DNA of 64,000 nt from Actibacterium sp. (GCA_016278325.1 JADQCB010000025.1:20529-84528), one strand, 5' to 3'; positions 19,749 through 29,367 are shown, counted from the stretch's first letter. Notes: a model not told the origin generated them from the letters alone. Program-made: numbers and translations.

Positions 19749-20884
19749 GCGGTGCCTCCCGTTGCCGGGCCGCGCCGGCGCGGGCGCATCAGGTCGGGGC
19801 GGGAACTGGCCCAGAGCATCGCGCCGGCCAGCAGGATGCCAAGCAACGCCGGCAGGTAGACCACCGGCCAGAGATCCCTGTCCTGGCGCGCGATGTCGGC
19901 CATCGCATTGTCGAGAAACTGCACCCCGATCAGAAGAACCATCGCCAGAATCACCTGGCGCCAGGTGCCGAACCGGCTGAATCCTCCCAGCATCAGCGCG
20001 GCAAACCCGATCAGGGGCGCGGCAACCGCCAGGAAGGGCTGGGCGATCCGGGCATGTGCCTCGTAGAGGAAAATCGCCGGCGGCGCCCCGGTCTCGGCCA
20101 GAAGCGCCGGGTCGAGCGACAGAAGCTGCGGCGTTGACAGCACATCGACCGTCGGCCCGGGCGCCTGCCTGTTCCGGATCAAGGCCGCGACATCGAACAC
20201 CGAATCACGAAACCGCGTGGTCGACAGGCGCTGACCGTCGAGTTCCAGCGTTTGCGCCATGCCGTCGAACATCACCAGCTGTGGTCCGTCCTTGCCCGGC
20301 ACCAGAAGCGCGCGCCGTGCGGTGTAGGTCACCCGACGCATCTTGCTGCGCGCATCGCTGAGAAAGATGTCACGCATCTCTCCCTCCGGCGTGATCTGCC
20401 GAATGTAGAAGGTCACGCCCTCTGCGGGATGCAGGAACCGCCCCTCGCTGAGAAACCGCGCCGTGACATCCTGCGCGATCTCGGCCTGTCGCTGGGCCAA
20501 CTGGCCGCGGCTGGCCGGCACGAGGAAATGGTTCATCACCGCGACCAGGATCGCCACGACCAGCCCGAACAGGAAAACCGGACGGGCAAGGCGAAAGGCC
20601 GAGAACCCCGTCGCCTGGACCACGACCAGCTCGCTTTCGGCCATCATGCGGTTGGTGACATAGACCGCCGCGGCGAATGCGGCGACCGGCAGCACCAGCC
20701 GGATCACGTTGGGCAGGGCAAGCGCGGTGAATTCGAGAAAGACCAGCGCCGACTGGCCGTCGCCGATCAGCTGGTCGAACAGCGCCACGGCCCGGTTCAC
20801 CCAATAGACCGACACCAGGACCAGCGCGAAAAAGCCGAAAAGGACCGTCAGCTGCGACAGCATATATCGGTCGAATTTCGGCAC
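19745..20884 (-). CDS. lptF: LPS export permease LptF
   Basis: A 379-aa paralogue of LptG with the same six-helix plus periplasmic-domain plan. NRMMAESELVVVQATGFS is the LptB coupling region. It is the first gene of lptF-lptG-lptD-surA-pdxA, which moves LPS from the inner membrane to the surface. The upstream 141 bases are shared with divergent pepA. The ATPase lptB and the bridge genes lptA/lptC are not in this window. Confidence 0.96.
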   Translation of the reverse strand: MPKFDRYMLSQLTVLFGFFALVLVSVYWVNRAVALFDQLIGDGQSALVFLEFTALALPNVIRLVLPVAAFAAAVYVTNRMMAESELVVVQATGFSAFRLARPVFLFGLVVAILVAVMNHFLVPASRGQLAQRQAEIAQDVTARFLSEGRFLHPAEGVTFYIRQITPEGEMRDIFLSDARSKMRRVTYTARRALLVPGKDGPQLVMFDGMAQTLELDGQRLSTTRFRDSVFDVAALIRNRQAPGPTVDVLSTPQLLSLDPALLAETGAPPAIFLYEAHARIAQPFLAVAAPLIGFAALMLGGFSRFGTWRQVILAMVLLIGVQFLDNAMADIARQDRDLWPVVYLPALLGILLAGAMLWASSRPDLMRPRRRGPATGGTA

Positions 20885-21025
20885 GCGGCCCCCCGGAACC
20901 TTGATGATCGGACGAAACCTAGACCATTCCGGGGGCGCGGAAAACTGCTAACTGGAACGGCTCTCTGGTCAACGGCGCGGCCATCGCTTAGTTAGATCCC
21001 GAAACACCGCAGGGAGACTTCGATC

Positions 21026-22495
21026 ATGACCACACCGCCCGAAATCAGCTTTGCCGAGGTTGCGCTGGATGCGATTGCCGATGCCACCGGACGGGTCGCG
21101 GTCTTCATCGGCGCGGATGGCAGGCTCGATCCCGCGGCGCGGCGGGTCAACAAGCTGACGCGCGGGGCATTGACGCGGTTCCTGGAAAGCAAGGCGTTCG
21201 ACAAGTTGAAACCGGGCGAGGCACGGACGCTGGCCTGGCCGGGGGGGATGGCGGCCGATGCCGTCGATGTCGTCCGGCTGGAGCGTCGGCCGACCATCGA
21301 AGAGGCGCGCAAGGCCGGCGCCGCGGTCGCGAAGCTGTGCGGCGCCGACGATTGCCTGCTGCTGGCCGGTGCCAATGCCTGCGCCGCCGAGATCGCCTTC
21401 GGTTTCGCGCTGCGCGCCTATGAGTTCACTGCCCACAAGACCGGCGAAAGGACGGTGCCGGGGGCGGTCACGATGATGGTGACGCAACCCGAGGCCGTGG
21501 CCGCCCGGGCCGGCCCGATGGCGGCGCTGGCCGAAGGGGTCTTCTTTACCCGCGACCTGATCAACGAACCCTCCAACGTGCTGACCACGGACGATTTCGC
21601 CGCGCGGCTGGCCGCGATGCAGGATCTGGGGCTCGATGTCGAGATCCTGGAAGAGAGCGCGCTGGAAAAGCTGGGCATGCGTTTGCTGCTTTCGGTCGGG
21701 CAGGGGTCGGTCAGCCCGTCCAAGGTGGTGGTGATGCGCTGGAATGGCGGCGAAAGCGATGCCGCGCCGCTGGCGCTTGTGGGCAAGGGCGTGGTTTTCG
21801 ACACCGGAGGGATATCGCTGAAACCCGCCGCCGGGATGGAAGACATGACCATGGACATGGGCGGCGCGGGTGTCGTGGCGGGCGTGATGCGCGCCCTGGC
21901 CCTGCGCAAGGCAAAGGCCAATGTCGTGGGCCTCGTCGGGCTGGTGGAAAACATGCCCTCGGGCGCGGCAATCCGCCCCGGCGACGTGGTCCGCTCGATG
22001 AAGGGCGAGACGGTCGAGATCATCAATACCGATGCCGAGGGGCGGCTCGTCCTGGCCGACGTGCTGTGGTATGCGCAGGACAGGTTCAGGCCGGCCGCCA
22101 TGGTCAACCTGGCCACCCTGACCGGGGCGATGGTCATCGCGCTGGGGCACGAAATGGCCGGGGTTTTCGCCAATGACGACGATTTCGGCGCGGCGTTCCT
22201 GAAGGCCGCCCAGGCCGAGGGCGAGGGCGCCTGGCGCCTGCCGATGGCGCCGGCCTATGACAAGTTGCTGGACAGCCGTATCGCCGACATGAAGAACGTG
22301 GGCGGCCGGCCTGCCGGCGCGATCACGGCCGCGCAGTTTCTCAAGCGTTTCGTCAAGGACGATTGCCCCTGGATTCACCTGGACATCGCCGGGGTGGCGC
22401 TGGTGAAATCCGACACCGCGCTGGCGCCCAAGGGCGCGACCGGCTGGGGCGTTCTGGCCCTGGACCGCCTGGTGCGCGACCGGTTCGAGGTGTGA
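21026..22495 (+). CDS. pepA: leucyl aminopeptidase, M17 family
   Basis: A 489-aa cytoplasmic two-metal aminopeptidase. The metal and catalytic residues lie in KGVVFDTGGISLKP (Lys, Asp) and in the family signature NTDAEGRLVLAD; the N-terminal third is the variable regulatory domain. AGGGAG precedes the ATG by nine bases. Its stop overlaps the next start in TGATG; pepA followed by holC is also the E. coli order. Confidence 0.96.
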   Translation: MTTPPEISFAEVALDAIADATGRVAVFIGADGRLDPAARRVNKLTRGALTRFLESKAFDKLKPGEARTLAWPGGMAADAVDVVRLERRPTIEEARKAGAAVAKLCGADDCLLLAGANACAAEIAFGFALRAYEFTAHKTGERTVPGAVTMMVTQPEAVAARAGPMAALAEGVFFTRDLINEPSNVLTTDDFAARLAAMQDLGLDVEILEESALEKLGMRLLLSVGQGSVSPSKVVVMRWNGGESDAAPLALVGKGVVFDTGGISLKPAAGMEDMTMDMGGAGVVAGVMRALALRKAKANVVGLVGLVENMPSGAAIRPGDVVRSMKGETVEIINTDAEGRLVLADVLWYAQDRFRPAAMVNLATLTGAMVIALGHEMAGVFANDDDFGAAFLKAAQAEGEGAWRLPMAPAYDKLLDSRIADMKNVGGRPAGAITAAQFLKRFVKDDCPWIHLDIAGVALVKSDTALAPKGATGWGVLALDRLVRDRFEV

Positions 22496-22953
22496 TGGGC
22501 GCGGCGCTGTTCTATCACCTGACGCAGCGGTCGCTGGAGGCGACGCTTCCGCCGCTGCTGGAAAAGGCGCTTGGCGCCGGATGGCGTGTCGCGGTGCGCG
22601 GCAGCGCGATCGAGCGGATGCGCCGGCTTGACGAACGGCTGTGGCTTGGGGCCGAGGACGGCTTCCTGCCGCACGCGCTGGCCGGGGGCGATTTCGATGC
22701 CGACCAGCCGGTTCTGTTGACCGTATCCGCCGAGATCCCGAACGGGGCGGCCTGCCTGATGGTGGTGGACGGGGCCGAGGTTTCGCCGCAGGAGACGCGC
22801 GCTATGGAGCGGGTCTGCATCCTGTTCGATGGCCACGATGCCGATGCGCTGGCCCGCGCCCGCGGCCAATGGAAGGCGCTGACCGGGGCGGGAATAGCGG
22901 CGCAATACTGGTCCGAGGACTCGGGGCGATGGGAAAAGAAGGCCGAGGCCTGA
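22495..22953 (+). CDS. holC: DNA polymerase III chi subunit
   Basis: A 152-aa protein of the chi clamp-loader family, which links the replicase to SSB through the clamp loader. Family features are FYHLTQRSLEATLPPLLEKA at the start, DERLWLGAEDGFLPH and the QPVLLT strand. The ATG at 22495 shares one base with the pepA stop; an in-frame extension upstream would run inside pepA and is not needed. Confidence 0.9.
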   Translation: MGAALFYHLTQRSLEATLPPLLEKALGAGWRVAVRGSAIERMRRLDERLWLGAEDGFLPHALAGGDFDADQPVLLTVSAEIPNGAACLMVVDGAEVSPQETRAMERVCILFDGHDADALARARGQWKALTGAGIAAQYWSEDSGRWEKKAEA

Positions 22954-22965
22954 GCGGCCCCCGCC

Positions 22966-23496
22966 TCAGACGACCGTCAGAACCGGGCAGTCGGCGTGAT
23001 GAACGACCTTGGTCGACACGCTTCCCTGGATCAGCCGCTTGAACCGGCCAAGGCCGCGGCGGCCCAGCACGATCATGTCAGCCCCCTCGGATTTCGCCAT
23101 GTCCAGTATCGCCTCGGCGTAATCGCCATCGGTGACGCGGGTCTGCACCTCTTTCGCGCCACGCTCCCGGGCGCGCTCGGCGGCCCGTTTCACGATCGAA
23201 TCGCCAAGGGCGGTGACCAGCCGCGCGGTGTGGGCGGCATCCTCGGAAGCCTTGAACATCGTGGTCATCGTGCCCGGAATGTCGTCCGTCGCCGGGCTGA
23301 ACGCGGCGCGCGAGGTTTCGCCCACCAGATGTTCGACCTCGGCCATGCGCTCCAGCCCCTCGGGCGGTTCGCTGTGCATCAGAACATGACCCACGGTCAG
23401 CTTCGCGCCCAGCCCCGCGGCCAGGTCTGCCGCCATCGTCACGGCGCGTGCGCCGGTTTCCGATCCGTCGGTCGCCACCAGAATATGTCGGGTCAT
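22966..23496 (-). CDS. universal stress protein, UspA family
   Basis: A 176-aa cytoplasmic Usp domain. It starts with HILVATDGSETG and ends with the ATP-binding pattern GRRGLGRFKRLIQGSVS. The insert at about residues 50-100 is longer than in E. coli UspA. Two ATG codons are adjacent (23499 and 23496); GAGGAGG is five bases before the second, which I chose. It ends 13 bases from the converging holC. Confidence 0.9.
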   Translation of the reverse strand: MTRHILVATDGSETGARAVTMAADLAAGLGAKLTVGHVLMHSEPPEGLERMAEVEHLVGETSRAAFSPATDDIPGTMTTMFKASEDAAHTARLVTALGDSIVKRAAERARERGAKEVQTRVTDGDYAEAILDMAKSEGADMIVLGRRGLGRFKRLIQGSVSTKVVHHADCPVLTVV

Positions 23497-23599
23497 CATG
23501 TCCTCCTCGTCCTGTCACGTCTTGTCGCAGCTGCTGTCATGCAGCGCGCATCATAGCCGGCCCGGGGCCGGGCTGTCGTTGCGGCGGATCAAGCCGGAC

Positions 23600-24181
23600 T
23601 CACCGGCTCAGCACCATCCGGTCGCCCGAGATCTCGACCTTGTCGAAGCGTTGCAGATAGCTCATTCCAAGCAAGGAACTGTTCATCCGCCCGCCATTCA
23701 CCCAGGCGCGCACATCGCGATCGACGATCCCCCCCAGCGAGATCCGCTCCAGCCTGACCGGCGCGGTTCCGACCACGCCGTTCGCCGTGCGGGCCTGCCC
23801 GCTATAGACCAGCGTTTCGATGTCGATCCCGGCGCGGCGCGCATCGCGCTGCGACAGGACCACACCGGTGGCGCCGGTGTCGATGACAAAGCGGATCGGC
23901 GTGCCGTTCACCTGCGCGGTCATGTAGAAATGGCCATCCGGCGCGCGGGGCAGCTCGATCCGGCCCTGCTCGGTGAAGACCGACTGGCGCGGCGCGACGG
24001 TCTGGCGAATGTCGCTCCACAGGCCCATCGCGGCGATGACGCCCAGGAAAATGAACGCCCAGACCGCGGCTTGCTGGACCAGCTTGCTCTTGCGTTCGCG
24101 GCTCTGCAACAGGAAGAACCCGCCGATCGCCCCGGTCAGCAGAACAAGATACATCAATTGGGCGATCTGATCGGCAGACAT
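23600..24181 (-). CDS. membrane-anchored retropepsin-like aspartic protease (TIGR02281-like)
   Basis: A 193-aa protein with two N-terminal hydrophobic helices (about residues 6-25 and 38-55) and a C-terminal clan AA aspartic protease domain. The single active-site motif is FVIDTGATGVVLS, as in retropepsin-type enzymes that work as dimers. Related proteins are widespread in alphaproteobacteria; the substrate is unknown. An ATG at 24205 would add eight residues; the one at 24181 gives MSADQIAQLMYL, more like family N-termini, and is preceded by CTGGGG. Confidence 0.82.
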   Translation of the reverse strand: MSADQIAQLMYLVLLTGAIGGFFLLQSRERKSKLVQQAAVWAFIFLGVIAAMGLWSDIRQTVAPRQSVFTEQGRIELPRAPDGHFYMTAQVNGTPIRFVIDTGATGVVLSQRDARRAGIDIETLVYSGQARTANGVVGTAPVRLERISLGGIVDRDVRAWVNGGRMNSSLLGMSYLQRFDKVEISGDRMVLSR

Positions 24182-24238
24182 CCAAAACCCCAGGCCATCC
24201 TTCACATAGATAGGATACCGCGACGAAAATGTGAGGGG

Positions 24239-24862
24239 TCAGCCTGCCAGCAGTCCCAGCCCCGACAGGCCGTCGAGGACGAATTGCACCGACAATGCCG
24301 CCAGCAGCATGCCCAGAAGCCGCGTGACGACGTTGATGCCGGTCCGGCCCAGGGCGCGTTCGATCAGCCCGGCCGAAAGGAAAAGAACCAGGACCAGCCC
24401 GATCACCGCGCCCATCACCAGATGCACCGCCAGCGTCGCGGCGACATGCCCCTCGACCTGGCCGGTCAGCAGGATCATCGTCGCCATCGCGCCGGGGCCT
24501 GCGATAAGCGGCGTGGCCAGCGGAAACACCGAAGGGTCGGGGCGGTCCTCCTCCTCGGCCTGGTCCTCGCGGCGCTTGCTGCGGCGTTCGAACAGCATGT
24601 CCAGCGCGGTCAGGAACAGCAGGATGCCACCGGCGATGCGGAACGCGGGCATCGAAATGCCGACGAAACCCAGCACCGCCTCGCCGAACACGCCGAACAG
24701 CGTCAGCAGCCCCAGGGCGATCGCCGCCGCGCGCAGCGCGATCACCCGCCGCTCGGCCCCGTCCAGCCCCTGGGTGATCGCCACGAAAAGCGGCGTCAGG
24801 CCGATCGGGTCGATGATCACGAAAAGCGTGACAAAGGAACTGATGTAGAATGTCAGGTCCAT
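24239..24862 (-). CDS. MarC family inner-membrane protein
   Basis: A 207-aa protein with six hydrophobic segments, MarC/NAAT family. FVIIDPIGLTPLFVAIT near the N-terminus and PLATPLIAGPGAMATMILL in the middle are the two diagnostic repeats. A charged cytoplasmic loop (about residues 93-108) separates the halves. The family was once linked to antibiotic resistance in E. coli; its true role is unsettled. It follows the ABC-F gene after three bases and is surely co-transcribed. Confidence 0.92.
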   Translation of the reverse strand: MDLTFYISSFVTLFVIIDPIGLTPLFVAITQGLDGAERRVIALRAAAIALGLLTLFGVFGEAVLGFVGISMPAFRIAGGILLFLTALDMLFERRSKRREDQAEEEDRPDPSVFPLATPLIAGPGAMATMILLTGQVEGHVAATLAVHLVMGAVIGLVLVLFLSAGLIERALGRTGINVVTRLLGMLLAALSVQFVLDGLSGLGLLAG

Positions 24863-24865
24863 GGC

Positions 24866-26713
24866 TCAGGCATGGGCCTTCTCGATCTTTTCCTGCGCCG
24901 CCACCCAGAGATCCTCGGCCCGGTCCAGGGCCTCCATCACCTCGGCATATTTGCGCTGCCAGACCTGCGCTTCGTCAAGCCGCTCGGGCTCGTACATCGC
25001 CGGATCGGCGAGTTTCGCCGCAAGCTTGTCGCGCATCTTGTTCAGTTTCTCGACTCGCGCCTCGCTCTTGCGCAGTTCGGTGCGCAGCGTTGCGATGGTT
25101 TCGGCCGAGGGGCGCTTGTCCTTTTGCGCCGGCGGCGCGGGCCGTTTCGGCTTGTCCGGCGCCAGCAGCAATTTGCGATAGGCTTCGAGGTCTTCTTCGA
25201 ACGGGACCACGCCACCATCCCTGACCAGCCACAACCGGTCGGCCACCAGGCTCAACAGATGCATGTCATGGCTGATCAGGATCACCGCGCCCGAATAGGC
25301 GGTCAACGCCTCGACCAGCGCCTCGCGGCTCTCGATGTCCAGGTGGTTTGTCGGCTCATCGAGAATCAGAAGATGCGGCGCGTCGATCGTGGCGATCAGC
25401 AGCGACAACCGTGCCTTCTGTCCACCCGACAGCCGCCCGACCTCGGTCTCGGCTTGCGCCGCGCCCAGCCCGAACCCGGCCAGCCGCGCGCGCAACTTCG
25501 ATTGCTGCTCGCCCGGGCGCATCCTTTGCAGATGCTGCAATGGCGTTTCCTCGACGCGCAATTCATCGACCTGGTGCTGGGCAAAGAAACCGATGCGGAG
25601 TTTCGCGGCCACCGTCATCTTGCCGTCGATCCGTTCCAGCCGGCCGGACAACAGCTTGGCCAATGTCGATTTGCCCTGGCCGTTCTTGCCCAGCAGGGCG
25701 ATCCGGTCGTCCTGGTCGATTCGCAGGTTCAGCCGGCTCAGAACCGGCTTGCCGTCATAGCCCACGCTGACCCCTTCGGTGGCGATGATCGGCGGCGACA
25801 ATTCCTCGGGTTCGGGGAAGGTGAACACAACGCGCGCCGCATCCTCGGGTAGGGTGATCGGCTGCATTCGTTCCAGCATCTTGACCCGGCTTTGCGCCTG
25901 CTTCGCCTTTGTCGCCTGGGCACGGAACCGGTCGACGAATTTCTGCAAATGCGCGCGCTGCGCTTCCTGCTTGCGGGCCTGTGCCATCTGCAACGCGCGT
26001 TGTTCCGCGCGCTGGCGCGCGAACTGGTCGTAAGGCCCCTGCCACAGGGTCAGCTTGCGGTTCTCGAGATGCAGGATCGCCGCCACCGCACGGTTCAGCA
26101 GCGCCCGGTCGTGGCTGATCAGGATCACCGTATGCGGATAGCGCGCCAGGTAGCTTTCCAGCCACAGCGCACCTTCGAGATCCAGATAGTTCGTCGGCTC
26201 GTCCAGCAACAGAAGGTCGGGCTGCGCGAACAGAACGGCGGCAAGCGCCACGCGCATCCGCCAGCCGCCCGAAAAGGCCGAGCAGGGCATCCGCTGCTCT
26301 TCATCGTCAAAGCCCAGCCCCTTCAGGATCGCCGCCGCCCGCGCCTCGGCCGACCAGGCGTCGATATCGGCCAGCCGGGTCTGCACCTCGGCGATGCGAT
26401 GCCCGTCTGCGGCCGCGTCCGCCTCGGCCAGAAGCGCCGCACGTTCCGTGTCGGCCGCCAGAACCGTGTCCAGAAGCGTCACGTCCGATGACGGCACCTC
26501 CTGCGCCACGCCGCCGATACGCGCGCGCGCCGGCAGCTCGATGCGCCCGCCCTCCAGCGGCAACTCGCCCCGGATCAGCCGGAACAGCGTCGTCTTGCCG
26601 GTGCCGTTGCGCCCCACAAGGCCCACCTTGTGACCGGTCGGGATGTTCGCCGATGCGCCCTCCAGCAGGGGGCGGCCTTCGACCGAATAGGAAATATCGC
26701 GGATCCGCAGCAT
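24866..26713 (-). CDS. ABC-F family ATPase
   Basis: A 615-aa soluble tandem ABC protein without membrane domains. The first ATPase has GRNGTGKTT and FSGGWRMRVAL, the second GKNGQGKST and LSGGQKARLSL; both have LLDEPTNYLD/LILDEPTNHLD Walker B regions. A basic P-site tRNA interaction linker lies between (about 240-300), and the last 80 residues form a charged coiled coil. ABC-F factors act on the ribosome, rescuing stalled translation; the closest E. coli type appears to be YheS. The ATG at 26713 starts MLRIRDIS; an alternative start would add six residues. Confidence 0.93.
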   Translation of the reverse strand: MLRIRDISYSVEGRPLLEGASANIPTGHKVGLVGRNGTGKTTLFRLIRGELPLEGGRIELPARARIGGVAQEVPSSDVTLLDTVLAADTERAALLAEADAAADGHRIAEVQTRLADIDAWSAEARAAAILKGLGFDDEEQRMPCSAFSGGWRMRVALAAVLFAQPDLLLLDEPTNYLDLEGALWLESYLARYPHTVILISHDRALLNRAVAAILHLENRKLTLWQGPYDQFARQRAEQRALQMAQARKQEAQRAHLQKFVDRFRAQATKAKQAQSRVKMLERMQPITLPEDAARVVFTFPEPEELSPPIIATEGVSVGYDGKPVLSRLNLRIDQDDRIALLGKNGQGKSTLAKLLSGRLERIDGKMTVAAKLRIGFFAQHQVDELRVEETPLQHLQRMRPGEQQSKLRARLAGFGLGAAQAETEVGRLSGGQKARLSLLIATIDAPHLLILDEPTNHLDIESREALVEALTAYSGAVILISHDMHLLSLVADRLWLVRDGGVVPFEEDLEAYRKLLLAPDKPKRPAPPAQKDKRPSAETIATLRTELRKSEARVEKLNKMRDKLAAKLADPAMYEPERLDEAQVWQRKYAEVMEALDRAEDLWVAAQEKIEKAHA

Positions 26714-26843
26714 GGCGCGGGTGTGCCGCAAGGCGTGCCCGGCGTCAATCGCAGCTTTTCAACCCCGCATCCCCATGCTAGCAGAGCCGCGATTTGTCGC
26801 GCCGCCCGGCGCGCGCCCCAGACGATAGACCGAGAGGAAAGAC

Positions 26844-27266
26844 ATGGCGATCCAACGCACCTTCAGCATCATCAAGCCCGACGCCACCAGGCGCAACCTG
26901 ACCGGCGCGATCAATGCCAAGTTCGAGGCTGCCGGCCTGCGCATCGTCGCCCAGAAACGGATCAAGCTGACCAGGGAACAGGCCGGCACCTTCTACGCGG
27001 TGCACAAGGAACGTCCCTTCTACGACGAACTGTGCGACTTCATGGCGTCCGCGCCGATCGTCGTGCAGGTGCTCGAAGGCGAGGATGCGATTGCGCGGAA
27101 CCGCGAAGTGATGGGCGCCACCAATCCCGCCGAGGCGGAAGAGGGCACGATCCGCAAGGAATTCGCCCTGTCGATCGGCGAGAACTCGGTCCACGGCTCG
27201 GATGGCGAAGATACCGCGCGCGAGGAAATCGCCTATTTCTTCTCCGGCCTCGAACTGGTCGGCTGA
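26844..27266 (+). CDS. ndk: nucleoside diphosphate kinase
   Basis: A 140-aa enzyme that exchanges the gamma phosphate between nucleoside triphosphates and diphosphates. The phospho-acceptor is His117 in NSVHGSDG, and the N-terminus [11 protein letters not shown] is standard. GAGAGGAAAGAC precedes the ATG. It stands alone, divergent from the ABC-F gene, and is followed by the AAATACTC repeat and a hairpin. Confidence 0.97.
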   Translation: MAIQRTFSIIKPDATRRNLTGAINAKFEAAGLRIVAQKRIKLTREQAGTFYAVHKERPFYDELCDFMASAPIVVQVLEGEDAIARNREVMGATNPAEAEEGTIRKEFALSIGENSVHGSDGEDTAREEIAYFFSGLELVG

Positions 27267-27325
27267 GCCCGCACGGAACGCCGGCTGTCCCCACCGACCT
27301 CACCGGTCATCGGGCGCATATCCGG

Positions 27326-27350
27326 CTTCTTCTCGGCATAAATACTCGGC
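27326..27350 (+). repeat. AAATACTC intergenic repeat, copy 2
   Basis: Begins CTTCTTCTCGGC and continues ATAAATACTCGGC; a diverged copy, with ATA where the others have CCA. It lies between converging ndk and the entericidin-type gene. Confidence 0.6.
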
Positions 27351-27374
27351 CCCGAGGCGCCGTCAGGCGCCGAG

Positions 27375-27407
27375 ACAAAAACAATGACCGCCCCGCAAGG
27401 GGCGGTC
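27375..27407 (-). terminator. terminator after the entericidin-type gene
   Basis: A perfect nine-base stem, GACCGCCCC with GGGGCGGTC, around a four-base loop (27386-27407). On the minus strand it is followed by ATTGTTTTTGTC, so it probably ends the yejA-entericidin message. It may also stop ndk transcripts less efficiently. Confidence 0.65.
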
Positions 27408-27429
27408 GCGATTCTGCGGGGCGGCCTTC

Positions 27430-27546
27430 TCAGAATGAATTGCGCACCATGCGCGAACCGTCCGAGATATCGCGGCCGATCCCTTCGACCGTGGAACAGG
27501 CCGCAAGACCCAGCAAAAGGCTGGCGATCAACATGATCCGCGTCAT
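27430..27546 (-). CDS. entericidin A/B-family small lipoprotein
   Basis: A 38-aa lipoprotein precursor. It opens MTRIMLIASLLLGLAAC with a lipobox LAAC, so Cys17 should be lipidated; the mature peptide is about 22 residues and contains STVEGIGRDIS, the VEG-xG-xD-(I/L)S pattern of EcnA/EcnB proteins. E. coli EcnB is a membrane-active bacteriolytic lipoprotein and EcnA its antidote. The ATG directly follows the TAG of the upstream gene, and GGAGG lies five bases before it, so the two are co-translated. No second entericidin partner is seen. Family assignment is from pattern and length. Confidence 0.8.
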   Translation of the reverse strand: MTRIMLIASLLLGLAACSTVEGIGRDISDGSRMVRNSF

Positions 27547-29367
27547 CTACTCCTCCGCATTCCACCAGATGTCCGGCAGGAACCCGATCCAGTCACCATA
27601 GATCGGGATGGTGTCGGGATAGTGCAGCTCCTTGCGGTAGGCAAGCCGCGAGACCGGCGAATACCAGATCGGGATCACATAGCGCCCGCTGGTCAGAACC
27701 CGGTCCAGCGCCCGGGTCGCGGCGATGAAATCGTCGCGGCTCGCAGAGGTCAGGATCGCGTCGATCATCGCTTCGGCCGCCGCCGAATCCATGCCCATCC
27801 AGTTTCTTGTGCCCGGTTCCGTCACGCCCTCGCCGCCCCAATAGAGATATTGCTCGTTGCCGGGGCTCAGGGACAGTCCGCGCCGGTACCAGGTCATGTC
27901 GAAATCGTAGACATTGGTGCGTTGGGTGAATTGCGCGCTATCGACGGTGGTCACGTGCGGCGTGATCCCCAGCCGGCGCAGGCCCTGCACATAGATGTCG
28001 ACGATCTGCTGGGTCTCGGTCGCGCCCTGGTTGAGCAGGATCTCGAAGGTAAAGGGCTCTCCCGCGGCGTTGCGCATCACCCCCTGCGGGCCGACGCGCC
28101 AACCGGCCTGTTCCATCAGTTCCATCGCCCGGCGCAGGTTCTTGCGGTTTGCCGGCGATCCGTCCGAGACGGGCAGGGCATAGCCTGTCAGCGCGCCGGG
28201 CGGAAGATCGTCGGCGAAAGGTTCAAGCAACTCGCGCACCCGGCCCCGGGCGGGGCCATGCGACATGCCAAGCACGGAGTTCGAGAAATAAGAGGCGATG
28301 CGCGGCTCGGCGCCGCCGTTCAGCGTGTCGTTGATGAATTCGAAGTTGAACGCCTCGATCATCGCCTGGCGCACCCGCCAGTCCTTGAAGATGTCGCGGC
28401 GGGTGTTCATCACGAACCCGGCGATGCCCGAGGGGCGCTGATGCGGAATCTCCGCCTTGACGATGTCGCCATTGCGCACCGCGGGGAAGTCATAGGCCGT
28501 TTTCCATTTCGCGGCGTTCGTTTCGCGATACGTGTCGATCGCGCCGCCGCGGAACGCCTCGAACACCACGTCGCCATCGCCGAAGAAATCATAGCGGATC
28601 ACGTCGAAATTGGCCTGGCCCTGCATGAAGGGCAGGTCCTTGCCCCAGTAATCGGGGTTGCGCCGAAGCACCACATACCGGCCGGCCTCGTAATCGTCGA
28701 TTACATAGGGCGCGGATCCGATCGGCACCACGTTCATGCCGCTTTGCGCGAAATTCCGCCCCGCCCATTGCGCCTTCTTCAGAATCGGGCGCAGGCCCAG
28801 GATCAGCGGCAATTCGCGATCTTCGGTGTTGAAGGTGAAGCGGACCGTCCGCGGGCCCACGGCCTTCGCGGTTGCGACCTTTTCCCAGGCGGTGCGATAG
28901 CGCGGGTGCCCCTCGGTGCCCAGCGTCTCGAAGGACCAGAGCACATCCTCGACCGTCACCGGGCTGCCATCCGAGAACGCCGCCTCGGGACGCAGGGTGA
29001 ATTCGACCCATTCGCGATTCGGCCCGGTCTCGATCGATTCGGCCAGCAGGCCGTAAAGCGTGAACGGTTCATCCCAGGATCGCCCCATGAGCGTCTCGAA
29101 CACATGGGTCCGTATTCCCCAGGGCGCATCACCCTTCAGGATGAACGGATTGAGGCTGTCAAAGCCGCCGGCTTCGCCGAAGGTGATGCTGCCGCCCTTG
29201 GGAGCATCCGGGTTCACATAAGGCAGGGACACAAAATCCGGTGGCAGGTCGGGCGCGCCATACATAGCTATGCCATGCCTTGGCGTCGCCGCGGCGAATC
29301 CGCAGCCCAGAATCAACGCGGCGGCCGCGCTGGCGAATCGGGCGCGGGCGAAAAAGGTCGATCTCAT
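27547..29367 (-). CDS. peptide ABC transporter substrate-binding protein, YejA-like
   Basis: A 606-aa periplasmic solute-binding protein of family 5 with a Sec signal peptide ending near residue 28. The mature start HGIAMYGAPDLPPDF and YVNPDAPKGGSITFG, GGFDSLNPF are typical of YejA, the binder of the YejABEF system that imports peptides and microcin C in E. coli. The permease and ATPase genes yejB, yejE and yejF are not adjacent, so the partner must be elsewhere. A TTGAAA/TAGGCT promoter with 17-base spacing fits at 29409-29437 on the minus strand. Confidence 0.9.
   Translation of the reverse strand: MRSTFFARARFASAAAALILGCGFAAATPRHGIAMYGAPDLPPDFVSLPYVNPDAPKGGSITFGEAGGFDSLNPFILKGDAPWGIRTHVFETLMGRSWDEPFTLYGLLAESIETGPNREWVEFTLRPEAAFSDGSPVTVEDVLWSFETLGTEGHPRYRTAWEKVATAKAVGPRTVRFTFNTEDRELPLILGLRPILKKAQWAGRNFAQSGMNVVPIGSAPYVIDDYEAGRYVVLRRNPDYWGKDLPFMQGQANFDVIRYDFFGDGDVVFEAFRGGAIDTYRETNAAKWKTAYDFPAVRNGDIVKAEIPHQRPSGIAGFVMNTRRDIFKDWRVRQAMIEAFNFEFINDTLNGGAEPRIASYFSNSVLGMSHGPARGRVRELLEPFADDLPPGALTGYALPVSDGSPANRKNLRRAMELMEQAGWRVGPQGVMRNAAGEPFTFEILLNQGATETQQIVDIYVQGLRRLGITPHVTTVDSAQFTQRTNVYDFDMTWYRRGLSLSPGNEQYLYWGGEGVTEPGTRNWMGMDSAAAEAMIDAILTSASRDDFIAATRALDRVLTSGRYVIPIWYSPVSRLAYRKELHYPDTIPIYGDWIGFLPDIWWNAEE

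Noticed and set aside
23498..25852. A 784-codon plus-strand frame, Gln/His/Arg-rich
   Set aside because: Antisense to the aspartic protease, marC and ABC-F genes; composition typical of reverse-strand translation in GC-rich DNA. The similar long frames at 30753-33128, 33763-36069 and 45669-47891 were rejected likewise.
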